Positions 20,601 through 29,230 of a DNA stretch of 29,230 nucleotides are shown in pieces. The notes under the pieces were generated by a model. The model was not told the DNA's origin, ran no database searches, and worked only from the letters and a program-made list of their open reading frames with translations. Source of the DNA: Priapulus caudatus (lineage: Eukaryota; Priapulida; Priapulimorpha; Priapulimorphida; Priapulidae); NCBI RefSeq assembly GCF_000485595.1, contig NW_014578641.1:10975-40204 (forward strand). The letters run 5' to 3'. A program made the position numbers and the translations under genes. Position 1 is the stretch's first letter, and every line of letters starts with the position of its first letter.

Positions 20601-23310
20601 GAGGAAGCCATTCTCTAGTGCCGATATGGCCCTAAGTTATATCAACTCTGCTCACAACACCTCACACCACTCATTTTGCCAAAGATCGTCCATGCCTTCA
20701 TAGACGCCCTTCACCTTCACAAAATTTGAACGAATACGCGGTACTTATATAGGAATGGAATTAACTAGACATGATATCCTGCTTGTTTATTGCTTGAGCC
20801 GCTTTCAAGCAGGTGAATATTTGCGAAGAACCTATATAAACGTCTCAAGGTTCGGTCAACACCCCAATTCTCCGCGGATATTTTATTCCCGACACGACAA
20901 CCCACCCATACAAAAGTTGAATAATACTTGATTTGCTACCGGACTAGGCAGTTGGGGCTGTCTTACGGCTCAGGACGATGCAGAGACGGTCACTCGTGGA
21001 GTTATATGAATTTTGACTTTATGTGAAGTTTGTAATATTTTCAAATACATTTCTCATCAGTTTCTAACCTTCCCTCACATAGGCACTGTCTGGGGTGTCA
21101 CACCACACGTTGAGGGGCTAATCATTGGCGGTATACTGATCTATGACTTCCTACACCCTGACCGCCATTAAATACCTGCGCGTGCTTGCCTTCTCCCCCA
21201 ATCTATACAGACCAAAGCCTCGAGTATTTTTCTCACGTCGCCCGCACATGAAAAATCCATCGCATGTATGCGCATGCATTTCTGTCTCATGGCACGATCA
21301 TTAGCAGGAGTATCGCCCGAAGTGAGTTTACCTTTAAAGTGCAGTAACGTTCACGCCGATATACCATACTATTCCAGGATCCCTGCCGAACCATGAGCGC
21401 GGTCAACCCTGTTCGGACCACATATGATCGCTTCATTGACCGCACTCCTCAACCCCAGAGGATCAGATGACATGACTGACAACCGCGTCAACATGCCTGG
21501 CCTGTCGTCACCACAGACACACACCCACCAGGTTACACCGCACCCGTCGTTCGATCATACACGCCCCAATTCCGACATATCGTCTGCGAGGCGCCACCCC
21601 GCAGGCCGTAGAGCGCGTGCAACATTATGTGAGTCACCGCCGCAGTATCCCACAATTTTTGATTTACTGTTCATCGTGACGCCTATCCGCTCGCCAGAGT
21701 CAGTAATCAAGACGCACACGTCTGTAAGAGTTCGTTGCGCTTCTCACTGCTCCCGCTCCAGCATTGACGGATTTAAAGTGCCATCGCACGCTACCCTGAT
21801 GATGATGATGACCTCATAATACTACGCCAGACTGAACCCCACGCCGGGAATGAAGGACCCCAGGATGCCAGCTCGTCATCCACGCAAAATATTCATTTAC
21901 TCTTATTTACCACTGCTCATCAATCAACAGGCGCAATCTTGGTTTGCAAAACGTATGCACTCATGTCGTTCCCAGTCCGAGTAACTATTGGCCAGGAATG
22001 TACCGGCACCATTGTGCGTATTGTCGTGATTAGTGTTGCATGTAATCCGCCCAAGCTCAACGCATACCGTCTTCCACTGGGAGCTGCGCCAAATTCGCAG
22101 ACTCGCCGTTTCCAGGTCGTGGCAGGTCCAATACCTGTCAATATACCCCTTACACCGAAGAGGCCATCGCTACATTATTCAATCTTGCATTGCAACTCAG
22201 GGTATACGAGTTGGCCCGTAGTTTGTGTTTTTCCTAGGTCGCTGGAGCACAAGTCCCCCGCCCAGCTGTCGTACTGACCTCTTTGGTCAAACACATCCCA
22301 TCCCAGCGAACAAGTTCTTGCACCAAAGGTTCTTCTATCTCAGACAATCGGTACTGAAGTTTAAATTCGTGACTTGCAACCAGGTTATGGATGCCCTCAC
22401 CCAGCCACTTCGGCCATCAAAGCAGTCCGCTGCGCCCCTACCATCCCTCGCATCAAACGCCAGCTTGTGACGCTTTCATTCGCGTTCCTCTAGAATTCCA
22501 ATTGATCGCCACGGTCGTCAATCTGTCAGCAGACAAACTGGGACCTTGTTGCTCCCACCTCTGCCTCTTCAGCCTTACCGTGCAAGTATTTACGGACATC
22601 GCAACAACTCACCCTTCTACCTTCTTGATATGGCAGCGACAGCCGATCGCTCCGACTTGACAACTTGCTCTTGCCACGAAGGAAGACGTATGGATCGACG
22701 CACCCCCATTCAACAAAATGCTTGAACGATTCCATCAGGGTATACACATTCGTGACGCAACACCGTGACCATGGTGCAAAAAACAAACGGACGCTATGAT
22801 TGGCCGCACGCGTGCCAGCCTTTAAGGCTAGAGATTCGGTTTACTTACCACGACCGTACTTCAGCCAGACACCACACGCAAAGCTCGCCGTCGCCCTCGA
22901 AACCCTTTTACACTATTCATTAAAATGCTCTCTCCGAAGAAGTAGCCTCATTCAACATGAGTCAGTAAAGCGTCACGTGGACAGCGCACTATCGACAATC
23001 TCCAAACAGCGGCATTTCCCTCGGCTCGTTGGGACACGCCCACCCGCCCCAGGTGCCCGACAACGGTGCCGCGAAGCCCGCCCGCTGCTCCACGAGACGA
23101 CAGCCCACAGCAGCAAGCTACGCTCGCTCATCCACATTGCCGCTCGCGCACCTACAGATTCGGACGACTTGCACTCAGATGCTGACAGTGACTCGGCCCG
23201 CACAGCGCCAGTCGGCGTTATTCTGACATTGACGATCCGCCACAGCGCCAGGCTGACGGGCCTGTCTAACAGTGACAGTAACAGTGACAGTGAATTCAGC
23301 GCTTCCGATC
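20600..23310 (+). pseudogene. degraded Ty3/Gypsy pol (copy 1)
   Basis: It is collinear with the pol at 26203-28478 along its whole length. Anchors: GACTAGGCAGTTGGGGCTGT (20943), CTCGAGTATTTTTCTCACGTC (21220, RNase H), GGTTATGGATGCCCTCACCCA (22384, integrase) and the Ser/Asp tail with GAATTCAGCGCTTCCGATCTC (23292). Every domain is split by indels, mostly single-base insertions, so no domain-length frame remains. It holds the same in-frame TAG context after ..GAC as copy 2. The excess of insertions suggests that much of the decay may be sequencing error. Confidence 0.8.
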
Positions 23311-24570
23311 TCATTGGATCTAAGGCAGTACAAAAATCTGGCTACGTTAGTGTGTTAGCGATGCGCAATATCTCACCATAGCGAGTGTATATTTTGCGAT
23401 GAAATACATTTAATATGGTCTGGGGGTATCTCAGCAATAGAATTTCTGAAATAATTATTATCAGTAAACCTGTGTTTATAATCAGGAGGAGCGCGCTAGC
23501 ACTGTTTAAGCGGGCAAAAACTCCGTTACTGCACGCCTGAAACGGTGCTCGCTGCATACGAAAATATGTCCGGAGAGAAGTTTCAAATGGATTTTGCCAA
23601 AAGATATACAATTTTAAAATAAAGAGGAGTTACTCCATAAGCAAGATTTATATAATAACGATTCCATCAGTAGACCGTCACTTAAAAAAATAAGAAGAAA
23701 GACCTTGCATGTTTGTAAAGGTTCCGTGCTTATACTAAGCAGCATACAAAATCTGAGCTACGTTAGTGTGTTAGGCAAATGGCTATGCGCAAGTATCTCA
23801 CAAGAGGTGTTATCTTGTGGATGAATATGAATTTCAATATTAGTTAGGGGGTATTCCAGCATAGATTTATGAAATAATTATAATCTGTAAACCTGTGTTT
23901 ATAATCAGGCGAGCGCCCTAGTCTGCAGGTGCAAAACGCCGAATATTTGCAAAAATTATGAATTTAAAATGAAGAGGATTTATCCTATCGTAGATTTATA
24001 TGATAACATTCTATCAGTAGACCTCTCTTAAGAAGTAGGAAGAAGACCTTGCATGTAAGGTTCCCGCTGCATATACAAGACAGTACAAAATCTGGCTACG
24101 TTAGTGGGTTAGCGCATGCGCAATATCTCACCAGAGGAGGTATATTTTGTGATGAATATGCATTTAATATGGTTAGGGGGTATCCCAGCATAGATTTCTG
24201 AAATAAATTATTATCAGTAAACCTGTGTTTATAATCAGGAGAGCGCCCTAGCCTGAAGGGTGCAAAACTCCGTACTGCACGCCTGAAGCGGTGCTCGCGC
24301 ATACGCAATATCTCCCGAGAAGAAGAATATATTTGGAAAAATTATGCAATTAAAATGAAGAGGAGTTTTCCTAGCATAGATTTATATGATAACATTGCAT
24401 CAGTAGACGTCACTTAAGAAATAGGAAGAAGACCTTGCATGTAAGGTTCCCGCTGCATATACAAGGCAGTACAAAATCTGGCTACGTTAGTGTGTTAGCG
24501 CATGCGCAATATCTCACCAGAGGAGTTATCTTTTGTGATGAATATGCATTTAATATAGTTAGGGGGTATC
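23310..24570. repeat. 386-bp repeat, array 2 (three units and part of a fourth)
   Basis: Units start (at TCTGGCTACG or variant) at 23337, 23752, 24091 and 24477, giving spacings of 415, 339 and 386. The 339 unit lacks about 47 bp around the second GCGCATACGC site. Each full unit is two diverged halves of about 190 bp: GCGCATGCGCAATATCTC at 24112 and GCGCATACGCAATATCTC at 24297, both followed by a TATATTTTG- and CAGCATAGATTT-like block. The array starts directly at the end of Gypsy pol copy 1. Confidence 0.85.
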
Positions 24571-24812
24571 TCAATCCTTTAATTATAAGGCGAAAAATCT
24601 TTCAAACTGATATGTATGATACTGTATAATATGATGAATGAATTGCATTTTTATATTGGGGCATCGCCGCGACACAAGAGCCGTACAAAGTCCATTTACT
24701 GAAAAAACGGGTGCAATCATTAGAATTATAAACATTATACAGGCACTGGCGCATGCGTGCTATGTTGCGTCAATAGAAGCTCTGGCAGGTGGGGTGGTCA
24801 GTATAAGTGGTG
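24571..24812. other. no feature recognised upstream of S2
   Basis: Unique-looking mixed sequence between the repeat array and the S2 exon 1 flank. It contains GTATAAGT at 24801, which could be a TATA-like element. Confidence 0.4.
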
Positions 24813-24818
24813 TATATA
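24813..24818 (+). promoter_or_regulatory. possible TATA element of S2
   Basis: TATATA 44-49 nt before the S2 exon 1 ATG, at the same relative place as in S1. The call is by position and conservation only. Confidence 0.3.
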
Positions 24819-24861
24819 GCTGTGCAATCATATCAACGTTGTCCTCTGCACAGCTGCTGCT

Positions 24862-24931
24862 ATGGGTGGATCAAAGCGCTGCGTGTCGGTAGCTTTGGCA
24901 AGTGTCACCGTGCTCGCGTTTCTACTCTACG
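24862..24931 (+). pseudogene. sulfotransferase exon 1: signal-anchor (copy S2), intact part of a broken gene
   Basis: The ATG opens MGGSKRCVSVALASVTVLAF, then LLY and a phase-1 G before GTACGT: the same length, frame and donor as S1 exon 1 with few replacements, all keeping the helix hydrophobic. The exon itself is undamaged, but its downstream exon 2 is frameshifted and truncated, so the gene as a whole is called a pseudogene. Confidence 0.65.
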
Positions 24932-25019
24932 GTACGTATAGCGATGTCTAACTTCGTAGAGATGCGTGTTGCTGACCGGCGGCAGGGTTAAGGATCAACG
25001 CATGCTAGCTATATACAGG

Positions 25020-25117
25020 TTTTGAGACGGCCATATGGAAGATAGGTCCGCGCCAATTTATTGTGTCTGTACCTAACATGTTTTACCGTCGTTAAATAAA
25101 GTTTTTACTTACTTACT
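25020..25117 (+). mobile_element. 5'-truncated non-LTR retrotransposon (LINE) 3' end
   Basis: A 98-bp insert lies between two copies of TACAGG (25014-25019 and 25118-25123). It ends with AATAAA followed by TTTTTACTTACTTACT, that is a polyadenylation signal and a TTAC tail, typical of the 3' ends of some LINE families. The S1 intron holds the unfilled site in inverted orientation (CCTGTA once, 3684-3689). The insertion therefore postdates the S1/S2 split. The family is unknown to me. Confidence 0.75.
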
Positions 25118-25207
25118 TACAGGCACACGGTGCCTTCGCAAGAAAGCCGGAGAAATCTTATTGTAGTAGTCCGTAGGGTTTGCGTTTATTAATGAGATAT
25201 GATATCA

Positions 25208-25216
25208 CGGTGTGTG

Positions 25217-25262
<46 letters not shown>

Positions 25263-25325
25263 TCATGTATGTATAAACGTGAGCGTGCGTGCGTGTGTGT
25301 GCGTGCGTGCGTGCGTATGTGTGTG
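25208..25325. repeat. (TG)n microsatellite in S2 intron
   Basis: TGTG units with GTGCG and GAGAGA interruptions. Flanking sequences on both sides match, in inverted orientation, those around the CA tract of the S1 intron (TAATGAGAT.. before; GGTAATAATT and GACCAACGG.. after). Confidence 0.9.
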
Positions 25326-25664
25326 GAGCAGGGACATCAGGTAATAATTACTCTGGACAGCGAACAGATTAAAGAATTTACCTGACCAACGGTTTTTTAC
25401 CAGATGGAGCATAAATTCGTGAAAAATCTAGACTGCGAAGCGATTTATGTTAAATACGCCGTACGTTCACATAGTATTCAGTATAGATTCTAACGTCTAC
25501 TGAAACATTTATTGAAGGTCACAGCGTTTGACAGATCTAATACTAAGTCCCGCGTGATTCCCATGAAGAATGTGAAATGTAGTATCGTCTTCCTTTGCGT
25601 ATAGGTTTGATTAAACTGTCACCTGTTGGTGACATTCATGTGATGTCATCCCCACCTGCGGCAG

Positions 25665-26189
25665 TGCCTCGCCGGGACACTTATAAAGATAGGTTGGCAT
25701 GGATTAGTCATCAGTGTGAAAAGCTAGGGCAACTGCAGTAGCAAAATCGTTAGCATTTAAGCCGGGGCTTAATGTGTACTCTGCTCCCAGACACAAACTC
25801 GTGTATTGTGCTATACCGAAAATCGCCTCCACCACCTGGAAACGCGCGCTCATCGCTATAGAAATGGCGCCACCTGGTAGCAAAGCCGACATGCAGCAGT
25901 TCAATGTACTCCCGAATAGTTATCCGCATACAGATAGCAAGCTCAGGAAGTATGTTCAGCGCCTAAGCACCATCAAGGATTCGCGTAAGAAGGCAGCCAT
26001 CCTTAGAACGCCACCACCAAGTTCATGTTCGTGAGACATCCGCTCACTCGCCTCCTGTCGGCATATCGTGATAAGATTGCCGACGACGCTGACGACAAAG
26101 GGTTCCGGAAGTCGTATCTGAGTAAGATCCCGAAACTCGTCGGCAGGCAGCACGCCGGCGGGAAGATTCGTACGTCGGTGAGCTTCATC
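25665..26189 (+). pseudogene. sulfotransferase exon 2, truncated and frameshifted (copy S2)
   Basis: It starts at a CTGCGGCAG acceptor (25664) in the phase required by exon 1 and covers about the first 175 residues of the catalytic exon. It includes CAIPKIASTTWK (PAPS loop) and the FVRHP region. Two one-base deletions relative to S1 break it: near 25730 (GGGCAACTGC against GGGCATACTGC) and near 26006 (AGAACGCC against AGCAACGCC). Homology stops after GGTGAGCTTC, and the sequence then reads into a TAG and Gypsy DNA. The CxPC block and C-terminus are absent, so no working enzyme is expected. Confidence 0.8.
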
Positions 26190-28527
26190 TATCTTTAGCT
26201 ACAAGGGAGCATTTCTAGGCATGGCTAATTACTATCGCTCACACATCAAATCTTTTGCCAAGATTGCCATGTCCCTGACGGCCCTCACCAAAAAGAACGC
26301 ACACTTTAAATGGACTGACGACGCTGATGCCGCCTTCCAGCAGTTGCGAGCCAAACTCGTCTCAGCACCCATTCTCGCGTATCCCGACACCGACAAACCA
26401 TACAAGTTGTATACTGATGCTAGTGACTAGGCAGTTGGGGCTGTCTTAGCTCAGAACGATGAGGACGGTCACGAAGTTGTAATACAATACATTTCTCATC
26501 AGCTCACCCCCTCACAGGCACGCTGGGGTGTCACACAACGCGAGGCATTTGCCATCATCTATGCCCTGGACACCCTGCGCCATTATCTGGCTGGTGCTGC
26601 CTTCACCATCTATACAGACCATAAGCCCCTCGAGTATTTTCTCACGTCGCCCGCAATGAAGAATCCACGCATGTTGCGCTGGGCCACGATCCTTAGCGAG
26701 TATCAGCCGAAGATAGTTTACCTTAAAGGTGCCAGTAACGTTCACGCCGACCAATTATCCAGGATCCCTGCCGACCATGAGCGCGTCAACCCTGCGGACA
26801 CACCTGATCCGCAAGACCGCCATCTAACCCAAATCGATGTACATGCTGACACCGCCGTCAACATGCCTGCTTCGTCACCACAACACACAACCAAGGTACA
26901 CCCGCTCGTCGTTGATCATACACCCCCAATTCGCGTCTCACCCACCCCGCACCTAACGCGTGCAACATGTGAAGTCACCGCCGCAGATCCCACGATTGAT
27001 ACTGTATCGTTGGACGCCAGCCGCGCAGAGCAGTATCAAGACGCACACACCTGTAAGATCCGTGCCGTGCTCACTGCGCCCATACCAGCATTGAAGGATT
27101 TAAAGTGCATCGCATGCTACCTGATTGATGATGATGACCTCATATACTACGCAGCTGAACCCACGCGGGATGAAGACCCCGGTATGCAGCTCGTCATCCC
27201 ACGCAAATATCAGCACCTTATTACCACTGCTCATCATCAAACCGCGCATCTTGGGTTTGCCAAGACGTATGCACTCATTCGTAATCGCTACTACTGGTCA
27301 GGAATGTATGCCACCATTCGTGCGTTTGTTCGTGATTGTGCTGCATGTAACTCCGCCAAGCTCCAACGCATACCATCTCCACTGGGAGCTGCGCCAATCC
27401 CAGACTCGCCGTTCCAGGTCGTGGCAGTCGATACCTGTCAATTTACACCGAGAGGCCATCGCTACATTATTCATTTCCATTGCACTTATACGAGTTGGCC
27501 GGAGTGTTTTACGGTGCGAGACAAGTCCGCCCAGACTGTCGCTGACCTCTTGGTCAACCACATCATCCCGCGACATTCTTGCCCGAAGGTTCTACTCTCC
27601 GACAACGGCACGGAATTTTGCAACCAGGTTATGGATGCCCTCACCCACCACTTCGGCATCAAAGCAGTCCGCTGCGCCCCCTACCATCCCACATCAAACC
27701 CAGCTTGTGAACGCTTTCATCGCGTTCTGAATTCCATGATCGCCACAGTCGTTAACCGTCAGCAGACAAACTGGGACCTGTTGCTCCCACCTCTGCTCTC
27801 AGCCTACCGTGCAAGTTTTTACGGGACATCGCAACACTCCCCCTTCTACCTCTTGTATGGCAGACAGCCGACGCTTCCGCTTGACAACTTGCTCTTGCCA
27901 CGAAGGAAGACGTATGACGACGACCCCATTCAACAAACTCTTGAACGATTCCATCAGGCGTACGTACACATTCGTGACGCAACACGTGACATGCGTGCAC
28001 AAAACAAACGACGCTATGATTGCCGCGCGCGTGACCAGCGCTTTAAGGCTGGAGATTCGGTTTACTACCACGACCCCGTACTTCAGCCAGACACCACACG
28101 CAAGCTCGCGTCGCCCTGGAAACCCTTTTACACTATCATTAAAATGCTCTCCCCGAAGAAGTGCCTCATTCAACATGAGTCCAGTAAGCGTCACGTGACA
28201 GCGCACATCGACAATCTCCGAGCAACGCATCCCTCAGCTCGTTGGGACACGCCCCGCCCAGTGCCCGACAAGGTGCCCGCGAAGCCCCGCGCTGCTCCCA
28301 CGAGACAACAGCCACAGCGGCAAGCTACGCTCGCTCATCCACATGCCGCTCGCGCACCTACAGATTCGGACGACTCGCACTCAGATGCTGACAGTGACGG
28401 CCCGCCACAGCGCCAGTCGGCGTCTGACAGTGACAGTAACAGTGACAGTGAATTCAGCGCTTCCGATCTCATTCCGCTACGTTACATATACAAGGCAGTA
28501 CAAAATCTGGCTACGTTAGTGTGTTAG
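26190..28527 (+). mobile_element. 5'-truncated Ty3/Gypsy retrotransposon fragment (copy 2)
   Basis: It begins late in reverse transcriptase at about FLGMANYYR (from 26212) and runs through RNase H and integrase. Gag, protease and the RT catalytic core are missing, and no LTR pair was found. The left boundary is a fused sulfotransferase piece; the right boundary is the 386-bp repeat. Domain order (RT-RNaseH-IN) is that of Ty3/Gypsy. The element cannot move by itself. Confidence 0.85.
26203..28527 (+). pseudogene. Ty3/Gypsy pol: end of RT, RNase H, integrase (one internal stop)
   Basis: One frame runs from 26203 to the TAG ending at 28527, broken only by a TAG at 26428-26430 within the RNase H YTDASD motif. 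Downstream, numbering from the Met at 26656, come the RNase H end (VHADQLSRIP, 29-38), the integrase HHCC zinc site (His193, His198, Cys228, Cys231) and the catalytic triad Asp259, Asp316, Glu352 with the family spacing of 35 between the last two. A C-terminal GDSVYYHDP..-type module (about 465-525) follows. The protein ends in a Ser/Asp-rich tail (about 568-600) and then 18 residues encoded by the joined 386-bp repeat, so its true C-terminus is lost. Integrase looks intact; the lack of the rest makes function unlikely. Confidence 0.85.
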
Positions 28528-28762
28528 CGCATGCGCAATATCTCACCAGAGGAGTTATATTTTGCGATGAATATACATTTAATATGGTTAGAGGGTATCT
28601 CAGCATAAATTTCTGAAATAAATTATTATCAGTAAACCTGTGTTTATAATCAGGAGAGCGCCCTAGCCTGTAAGGTGCAAAACTCCGTACTGCACGCCTG
28701 AAACGGTGCTCGCGCATACGAAATATCTCCCGAGAAGAAGAATATTTTGCAAAAAGTATGCA
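28480..28762. repeat. 386-bp repeat, single copy after Gypsy pol
   Basis: It starts with CATATACAAGGCAGTACAAAA and carries both half-units (GCGCATGCGCAATATCTC at about 28527; the second near 28713). It stops within the second half at TTTTGCAAAAAGTATGCAAT. This is the same junction type as copy 1 (pol tail, then repeat). Confidence 0.85.
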
Positions 28763-29140
28763 ATCTATATAATAATTTGAGTAGTGTCGTTCTGTTTGTT
28801 CCTACATAACTTCTAGGCGCGTGCACAAATTCGGGTGAAATTTTTCGTGCTTCATTCCTACGTATCAGGTTCGATTCTAACACTTTGCTTTTTGTTATTT
28901 ATTGGGTTAAATGTTAAGAAAAAACCATATTTAGAAAATCTAATGGAAAATATTCCTGTAAAACATGCACGATTCAGTTCACTTCCGCTAGGTACGCTGG
29001 CTGTAGACTTGCAAACACGCAACCACAGGCTAAGGGATACAGTAGTCTCTCACGTAACATTGCAGTGGATTCGCCAGGGCACACGCGCTGGCTGTGGAAT
29101 GAAGTCCTCACCCACCTGCACGCTCGCACTCAGCGCATAT
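28763..29140. other. no gene recognised
   Basis: AT-rich then mixed sequence. No motif, repeat or exon is supported. Confidence 0.5.
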
Positions 29141-29163
29141 CTATCTATCAATCTATCTATTTT

Positions 29164-29230
<67 letters not shown>
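29141..29230. repeat. (ATCT)n microsatellite at the window end
   Basis: A clean array of ATCT units running out of the window. It shows that long tetranucleotide arrays in this assembly can be regular, in contrast with 12700-13020. Confidence 0.95.

Noticed and set aside
23310-24570. The 386-bp repeat as the LTR of the Gypsy element
   Set aside because: It is tandem at 23310-24570, occurs without Gypsy at 8395-9046, has no matching copy on the 5' side of pol, and shows no TG..CA ends or adjacent primer-binding site.
25665-26660. A sulfotransferase-pol fusion protein
   Set aside because: The sulfotransferase frame is broken twice and meets a TAG a few codons after the junction, and pol has a further stop at 26428.
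27125-28230. Alternative-frame and antisense frames of 82-201 codons
   Set aside because: Shadows of the integrase-coding frame, which carries the HHCC and DDE residues.

Overview
The window looks like nuclear DNA of an animal, probably a marine invertebrate (the taxon is inference). The signs are split genes with GT-AG introns, an animal-type Golgi carbohydrate sulfotransferase, Ty3/Gypsy pol, a LINE 3' tail ending in a TTAC simple repeat, several inverted-repeat DNA elements, and very dense microsatellites. There is no bacterial gene density or operon structure. Only a small part is coding.

Layout. 1-1800: simple repeats and AT-rich non-coding DNA. 1807-3845 (minus): a two-exon gene for an HNK-1ST/CHST-type sulfotransferase (copy S1). 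A short signal-anchor exon is split from the catalytic exon by an intron full of (CA)n. 3939-5690: a stem-rich inverted-repeat element, alternating purine-pyrimidine DNA, a 144-bp tandem duplication and a long-TIR MITE. 6644-8273 (plus): four exons of a PLP-dependent class V aminotransferase (cysteine-desulfurase-like). The C-terminal exons come BEFORE a mid-protein exon, so this is a rearranged or tandemly duplicated gene. 8395-9046: array of a 386-bp repeat. 9050-15749: pyrimidine/purine tracts and degenerate GATA/ATCT arrays with no recognised gene, then a 25-N assembly gap.

15775-17460 (minus): remains of another sulfotransferase 5' end (S4), interrupted by a ~1.1-kb foldback transposon. 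17460-20350: nothing recognisable. 20355-24570 (plus): a composite of sulfotransferase fragment (S3), degraded Ty3/Gypsy pol and a tandem array of the 386-bp repeat. 24813-28762 (plus): a cleaner version of the same composite. It has sulfotransferase exon 1 and a frameshifted partial exon 2 (S2), Gypsy pol from late RT through integrase (one internal TAG), then one copy of the 386-bp repeat. The window ends in (ATCT)n.

How it fits together. The unifying theme is one sulfotransferase present as four pieces: one apparently intact (S1) and three broken (S2, S3, S4), in both orientations. S2 and S3 share a one-base deletion, the same junction to Gypsy pol and the same pol stop codon, so they descend from one already-broken ancestor or are one locus assembled twice. 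Where it can be compared with cleaner homologues, roughly 17.1-23.9 kb is full of single-base insertions, and the change to clean sequence near 23.9 kb is abrupt. That resembles uncorrected long-read sequence, so the broken reading frames there should not be taken at face value.
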